This document shows, one piece after another, positions 7,317 to 10,386 of a DNA stretch of 10,386 nucleotides. The stretch spans positions 1-10,386 of the forward strand of contig JAKQKF010000333.1 of assembly GCA_029560815.1 (NCBI GenBank). Direction: 5' to 3'. The notes beneath the pieces are model-generated. The model had not been told where the DNA came from and ran no database searches. It worked only from the letters and a program-made list of their open reading frames with translations. The number at the start of each line of letters is the position of its first letter. The stretch's first letter is position 1. A program made the position numbers and the translations under genes. The DNA is from a bacterium (GTDB lineage: Bacteria; KSB1; UBA2214).

Positions 7317-8698
7317 TGGAGAGTATGAGCGCGAAATTGCTGATTGTCGATGATGAAAAGCGCATGTGCGCCATTCTGCGCGAGGCCCTGGCGGCACCCG
7401 GGTTGGCGGTGACTACTGCCGGGAGCGGCGAAGCGGCCTGGGCGGCCCTGTCGCTCGAGCGCTACGATGTGATCGTGAGCGACATCAAGATGACCGGTAT
7501 GAGCGGGGTGGAACTGCTCAAGAAGGTCAAGGCCGCCTGGCCAGAAACCGAAGTGCTGCTCATGACGGCCTACGCTGACGCCAGGACCGCGGTGGAGGCG
7601 ATGAAGAGCGGAGCCTTTGATTATATCATCAAGCCCTTCGAGATCGATGAGCTGCGCCTCAAGGTACGCAACCTCCTTGAGAAGCACCGGCTGAGCGTGG
7701 AGAATCGCGATCTGCGCGTCCAGCTCAAGGAGCGCTATTCACTGGAAAATATGGTCGGCAAGAGCGGGGCCATGCAGAAGGTTTATGAGCTGGTCGAAAA
7801 GGTGGCGCCGACCGATGCGACGGTGATCATCCGCGGTGAGAGCGGTACGGGAAAGGAGCTGGTCGCCCGGGCGATTCATCAGCGCAGCCGCCGCACCGAG
7901 CAGCCCTTCGTTGCCGTGAACTGCAGCGCCCTGCCCGAGACCCTGCTCGAAAGCGAGCTTTTCGGCCATGAAAAGGGGGCCTTCACCGGCGCGGAACGGC
8001 AGAAACCGGGACGTTTCGAGCTGGCCGGGACCGGGACCATTTTCCTCGACGAGATCGGGGAACTCACCCCCGCCACCCAGGTCAAGCTGCTGCGAGTGCT
8101 GCAGCAGCGGGAGTTCGTCCGTCTCGGCGGCACGGAGACCATCGTCATGAAGGCGCGCATCCTGACCGCCACCAATCGTGATCTGGAAGAGGCTGTGCGC
8201 AGCAATACCTTCCGGGAGGACCTCTACTACCGGGTCAATGTCTTTCCGATTCTGCTTCCACCCCTGCGTGACCGGGTGGAGGACATTCCTGAACTCGCGG
8301 AGCATTTTCTCGCCAAACAGAGCGGGGATCCGGCGGGGATTGATGGCCGGGCTCTGCAGTGTCTGATGGAGTACAGTTGGCCCGGCAACGTGCGCGAACT
8401 GGAAAACATCATCGAGCGCGCTCTGATCATGTCGGGGGGGCAGCAGATCACCGTTAACGATCTCCCCTCCCACCTGCGCGGCCGGGAAGCAGGGTCTGCT
8501 GAGCCGGCGCGGGTAGCCCGGGAGATGCCGACGCTGGAGGAGATGGAGCGCCGCCTGATCGACAGGGCCCTGGAAAAGGCGGAGGGCAACAAGAGCATGG
8601 CCGCCCGGCTGCTGGGCATCACCCGCCGGCAGCTCTATTCGCGCATGGAGCACTGGGCGATGGGGGGCGGAGAGGAAAATATTGCAGAAGAGGAATGA
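7316..8698 (+). CDS. Sigma-54-dependent response regulator, NtrC/AtoC/ZraR type
   Basis: 460 residues from the ATG at 7316. That ATG overlaps the kinase stop as TGATG, with AAGGTGA just upstream; GTG 7313 and ATG 7325 are alternatives differing by only a few residues. Receiver domain 7-120: acidic pocket DDE (12-14), phospho-acceptor Asp56 in VIVSDIKM, the Thr in LLMTAY, and Lys107 in YIIKPF. AAA+ domain about 145-375: Walker A GESGTGKE (174-181), GAFTGA loop (221-226, the sigma-54 contact), Walker B GTIFLDEIGE (240-249), arginine-finger region REDLYYR (300-306), sensor-II WPGNVREL (355-362). C-terminal Fis-type helix-turn-helix about 405-445 (NKSMAARLLGITRRQLYSRM). All motifs are intact, so it is expected to hydrolyse ATP and open sigma-54 promoters when phosphorylated by the upstream kinase. 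The target genes are unknown. Confidence 0.94.
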   Translation: MESMSAKLLIVDDEKRMCAILREALAAPGLAVTTAGSGEAAWAALSLERYDVIVSDIKMTGMSGVELLKKVKAAWPETEVLLMTAYADARTAVEAMKSGAFDYIIKPFEIDELRLKVRNLLEKHRLSVENRDLRVQLKERYSLENMVGKSGAMQKVYELVEKVAPTDATVIIRGESGTGKELVARAIHQRSRRTEQPFVAVNCSALPETLLESELFGHEKGAFTGAERQKPGRFELAGTGTIFLDEIGELTPATQVKLLRVLQQREFVRLGGTETIVMKARILTATNRDLEEAVRSNTFREDLYYRVNVFPILLPPLRDRVEDIPELAEHFLAKQSGDPAGIDGRALQCLMEYSWPGNVRELENIIERALIMSGGQQITVNDLPSHLRGREAGSAEPARVAREMPTLEEMERRLIDRALEKAEGNKSMAARLLGITRRQLYSRMEHWAMGGGEENIAEEE

Positions 8699-8768
8699 AC
8701 TTTTATCCCTTTTTGGCGTTATATTGTAGGCAAAACGCTCTGCTTGGCCGTGGTGATGAATTTTGCTG

Positions 8769-8801
8769 TTGCAATTTTCATCTTTTTTTGGTTAACTTGT
8801 A
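8769..8801 (+). promoter_or_regulatory. Candidate promoter for the cytochrome gene
   Basis: The 144-nt gap 8699-8842 is markedly AT- and T-rich against its GC-rich neighbours, as expected for a promoter region. TTGCAA (8769-8774) followed by TAACTTGT (8793-8800) leaves 21 nt between the TTG and the TAnnTT element. That resembles the -33 TTG / -7 TAnnTTTG layout known from Bacteroidota primary sigma factor promoters. It would give a leader of roughly 35-40 nt. A sigma-70 reading (TTGCAA, 17 nt, TTAACT) is weak. I found no -24/-12 element with correct spacing. Confidence 0.3.
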
Positions 8802-8831
8802 CGTCCAAAGCGCAGCCGTTTCAAACACATC

Positions 8832-8836
8832 GGAGG
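8832..8836 (+). promoter_or_regulatory. Strong ribosome binding site fixing the cytochrome start
   Basis: GGAGG sits 6 nt before the ATG at 8843. The frame is open further upstream to 8744. This site and the signal peptide that begins exactly at 8843 rule out the longer form. Confidence 0.85.
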
Positions 8837-8842
8837 AAAAAA

Positions 8843-9397
8843 ATGAAAAAAAGCCTGTGGATGGTCGGACTTGTCTTCGTTCTGGCCCTGGTTTTCAGCA
8901 TGAATCTCTTCGCTCAGACCGAAAAAGCCCAATACATCGGCGCTGCCAAGTGCAAGATGTGCCACACGGCCAAGGCCAAGGGCGAGGCTCATCCCATCTG
9001 GGCCAAATCCAAACATGCCACCGCCTACACCACGCTGGCCACGGAAGAGGCCAAAGCCGTCGGCAAAAAAGCCGGCATCGAAGATCCCCAGAAATCGCCC
9101 AAGTGCTTGAAGTGCCACGTCACGGCCTTCGACGCACCTGCAACCGCCAAAGCCGCGACCTATAAAATGGAAGACGGCGTGACCTGCGAAACCTGCCATG
9201 GCCCCGGTTCGCTTTACCAGTCCATGAAGGTTATGAAAGCCCTGGCTGCGGGTACCCAGGACCATGCTGCGGTTTCCTACAACCCCGGCGACTTGAAGTC
9301 GTGCGTCAAATGCCACAATCAGGAGAGCCCGACCTACAAGCCGTTCAAGGCCGAGCAGGACTGGAAGAGCATCGCGCATCCCACGCCCAAGGGTTGA
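8843..9397 (+). CDS. Exported tetraheme c-type cytochrome (cytochrome c554-like)
   Basis: 184 residues. Signal peptide 1-24 (MKKSLWMVGLVFVLALVFSM, ending LFA before Gln25), so the mature protein is periplasmic, where c-type heme is attached. Four CXXCH heme-binding motifs: CKMCH (37-41), CLKCH (88-92), CETCH (115-119), CVKCH (154-158). The four other histidines in the mature chain (His50, His58, His141, His179) are candidate distal axial ligands, which would allow bis-His hemes; that is inference. The opening YIGAAKCKMCH followed by a Trp and SKHATAY, then a middle heme pair, matches the cytochrome c554 / multiheme family found in nitrifier c554 and many electron-transfer chains. Role: periplasmic electron transfer; the partners are not in this window. 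It is transcribed from its own AT-rich upstream region and ends before a strong terminator. Confidence 0.9.
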   Translation: MKKSLWMVGLVFVLALVFSMNLFAQTEKAQYIGAAKCKMCHTAKAKGEAHPIWAKSKHATAYTTLATEEAKAVGKKAGIEDPQKSPKCLKCHVTAFDAPATAKAATYKMEDGVTCETCHGPGSLYQSMKVMKALAAGTQDHAAVSYNPGDLKSCVKCHNQESPTYKPFKAEQDWKSIAHPTPKG

Positions 9398-9445
9398 CAG
9401 AGGCGCGCGCGGCTCGCAGTCGATCCCGTGAGTACATCACCCGCC

Positions 9446-9467
9446 GCCGCTCCTGACCAGGAGCGGC
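9446..9467 (+). other. Stable hairpin without T-tract in the 3' region of the cytochrome transcript
   Basis: A perfect 9-bp inverted repeat (GCCGCTCCT / AGGAGCGGC) flanks the four-base loop GACC, 48 nt after the cytochrome stop and about 25 nt before the main terminator. It has no following T run, so it is not an intrinsic terminator by itself. It could protect the mRNA 3' end or be incidental in GC-rich DNA. Confidence 0.5.
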
Positions 9468-9487
9468 ACGGGGCAGAAATAGTTATG

Positions 9488-9524
9488 AAAAAAGGCCGGA
9501 TGGTGAACCATCCGGCCTTTTTTT
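9488..9524. terminator. Bidirectional intrinsic terminator
   Basis: Six A's (9488-9493), a stem GGCCGGATGG (9494-9503) paired with CCATCCGGCC (9508-9517) around a TGAA loop, then seven T's (9518-9524). The stem is perfect over 10 bp and the A and T tracts make it work on both strands. It lies between the cytochrome gene (plus strand, stop at 9397) and the small lipoprotein gene (minus strand, stop at 9540), ending both converging transcripts. Confidence 0.93.
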
Positions 9525-9539
9525 ATTGCTGCAGCCATC

Positions 9540-9827
9540 TCAGCACTTTTTGCGGCGCGTCAGCGAGAGACCGCCGAACCCCGAGATCACGGCGATGTAA
9601 AAGCCGAAATCATACCACCAGCCCCGGTTGAAGGGCTCGTAAATACGCACCTGGTCGTTGAAGAGGCCGGCGATCAGAGTGACCGGGGCGATCCAGCCAT
9701 GCCAGACGCCGGCGAGAAAACCCGCCGGGCCGGCGGCGGTGTACTCGCCCGTGCCGGGGGCACAGGCGGCCAGTACGAGCAGAGCGGCCAGCAGGAGGAG
9801 CGGCAAAAGAGGGAAAATGCGTTTCAT
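9540..9827 (-). CDS. Small uncharacterised membrane lipoprotein
   Basis: 95 residues from the ATG at 9827 on the minus strand. A TTG one codon earlier is less likely because AAGGAG lies 7 nt before the ATG. Residues 1-21 are a lipoprotein signal peptide with a lipobox ending at Cys22 (LAAC). The mature part has two hydrophobic stretches, about 36-56 and 73-90, separated by a polar, aromatic-rich segment (FNDQVRIYEPFNRGWWYDFG), and a basic tail RRKKC. The pattern G-x-W-H-G-W-I-x-P-x-T-x-I...LFND...IYE...WYDFGF resembles small conserved hypothetical proteins I have seen across bacteria, but no function is known to me. It is predicted to be lipid-anchored and membrane-associated. It follows the minus-strand T9SS gene by 26 nt, probably in the same transcript. 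Confidence 0.8.
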   Translation of the reverse strand: MKRIFPLLPLLLLAALLVLAACAPGTGEYTAAGPAGFLAGVWHGWIAPVTLIAGLFNDQVRIYEPFNRGWWYDFGFYIAVISGFGGLSLTRRKKC

Positions 9828-9834
9828 CAATAAT

Positions 9835-9840
9835 CTCCTT
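9835..9840 (-). promoter_or_regulatory. Ribosome binding site of the small lipoprotein gene
   Basis: On the minus strand AAGGAG precedes the ATG at 9827 by 7 nt. It supports this start over the in-frame TTG at 9830 and argues that the gene is translated. Confidence 0.85.
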
Positions 9841-9853
9841 GGCTATATTGAGC

Positions 9854-10386
9854 TTAACGGACCAGAAACATGCGGCGCGAGCGGGTAAAGCCCTCGCCGG
9901 AAAGTCTGGAGAAATAGAGGCCCGAGGCGACCACCCTGCCCGCTTCGTCACAGCTGTCCCATACCGCGGCATGCTCTCCCGCCGCCTGCGGCCCCTGGTG
10001 GAGGCTGCGTACTCTGCGGCCCTGCAGATCGTAAATTTCGAGGCGGATATCGCCTGCGGCCGGGAGCAGATAGCGGATGGTGGTGGAGGCGTTGAAGGGA
10101 TTGGGATAGTTGGGCAGCAGCCGGGCTGCGCCGGCGGGCAGGCTCTCTTCCGCCCGGGCGAGGCCGGTGCTTTCGCTCTGGAGGAGGAAGCGCACCGCAT
10201 CCGCTCTGAGCACAGCGCCGGCGGTCTGTCCGCCAACGTGGATGACCTGGACGAATACGGGCCTTCCCGCCAATAGATCGTAGCGGCCGAGCTCAACCCA
10301 TCCGCCGCTGCCGGCGTTCTGGTCGATGTAGAGCGAGTCGATGGTCCGCCCCTGCCCCAGGATTTTGTAGAGGGCGTGATCGGTGG
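9854..10386 (-). CDS. T9SS-exported protein, golvesin/xanthan-lyase-like C-terminal domain plus sorting domain (5' partial)
   Basis: The minus-strand frame stays open to the window edge, and the codons beyond the TTG at 10273 continue a recognisable domain, so this is the last 176 residues of a larger gene. Residues 1-72 of the fragment (ALYKIL, IDSLYIDQNAGSGGWVELG, YDLLAG, ADAVRF) match the repeat pattern of golvesin-type / xanthan-lyase C-terminal domains: a beta-sandwich ending in the hallmark ADAVRF and often appended to extracellular enzymes. Residues 92-176 are a T9SS type A sorting domain (NYPNPFNASTTI, YDLQGRRV, ASGLYFSRLS, ending MFLVR). The protein is expected to be secreted or surface-anchored. 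The catalytic part, if any, is outside the window. It lies 26 nt upstream of the small lipoprotein gene. Confidence 0.82.
   Translation of the reverse strand, partial: TDHALYKILGQGRTIDSLYIDQNAGSGGWVELGRYDLLAGRPVFVQVIHVGGQTAGAVLRADAVRFLLQSESTGLARAEESLPAGAARLLPNYPNPFNASTTIRYLLPAAGDIRLEIYDLQGRRVRSLHQGPQAAGEHAAVWDSCDEAGRVVASGLYFSRLSGEGFTRSRRMFLVR

Noticed and set aside
6216..7397. 393-codon minus-strand open frame opposite the histidine kinase
   Set aside because: It lies wholly opposite the intact HisKA/HATPase gene and reads as low-complexity basic sequence. It is a compositional shadow.
7739..8653. 304-codon minus-strand open frame opposite the sigma-54 regulator
   Set aside because: The AAA+ and HTH motifs of the plus-strand gene cover the same bases. 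The antisense product shows no family features.
8744..8842. 33-codon N-terminal extension of the cytochrome
   Set aside because: It would precede a complete signal peptide. The GGAGG site fixes the start at 8843, and the stretch has promoter-like AT-rich composition.
1..10386. CRISPR array, transposase, integrase, attachment site, tRNA or rRNA
   Set aside because: Read on both strands, I saw no regularly spaced repeats, no transposase or recombinase motifs, no terminal inverted repeats with target duplications, and no structural RNA.

Overview
The window reads as a GC-rich chromosome segment from a Gram-negative member of the FCB superphylum. Candidate phyla of the KSB1 / Calditrichota / Ignavibacteria type are likelier than classical Bacteroidota. 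The reasons are three separate proteins ending in a type IX secretion (T9SS) type A sorting domain with the NYPNPFNP-type motif, an ADP-heptose-type glycosyltransferase, a lipobox lipoprotein and a sigma-54 activator, all with strongly GC-biased codons. The phylum is an inference; no rRNA or marker gene is present.

Layout. (1) 1-4850, plus strand: two tandem, divergent paralogues of the GHL10 / DUF187 glycosyl-hydrolase-like family. The first is cut at its 5' end by the window edge. It carries a long train of beta-sandwich modules (FnIII-like, two Big_5-type Ig-like domains, an unassigned jelly-roll-like domain). The second is complete and simpler (catalytic domain, two FnIII-like domains). 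Both end in T9SS sorting domains. (2) 4908-8698, plus strand: a tightly packed set of a family 9 glycosyltransferase, a membrane sensor histidine kinase and an NtrC-type sigma-54-dependent response regulator. The kinase starts 3 nt after the glycosyltransferase stop, and the regulator start overlaps the kinase stop. (3) 8699-9397: an AT-rich 144-nt leader followed by an exported tetraheme c554-type cytochrome. (4) 9398-9539: two hairpins, the second a strong bidirectional terminator separating convergent transcription units. (5) 9540-10386, minus strand: the C-terminal part of a T9SS-exported protein with a golvesin/xanthan-lyase-like domain, then a small uncharacterised membrane lipoprotein.

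How they may work together: the GHL10 proteins, the glycosyltransferase and the T9SS cargo all concern the cell envelope (peptidoglycan or surface glycan processing, LPS-type core assembly, surface display). The two-component pair is a complete phosphorelay from an extracytoplasmic sensor to a sigma-54 promoter. Its targets cannot be read from this window, and I found no convincing -24/-12 element ahead of the cytochrome gene. I see no mobile element, CRISPR array, tRNA, rRNA or obvious defence system. The window looks like ordinary genome content from a poorly studied lineage, with a few uncharacterised domains worth following up.
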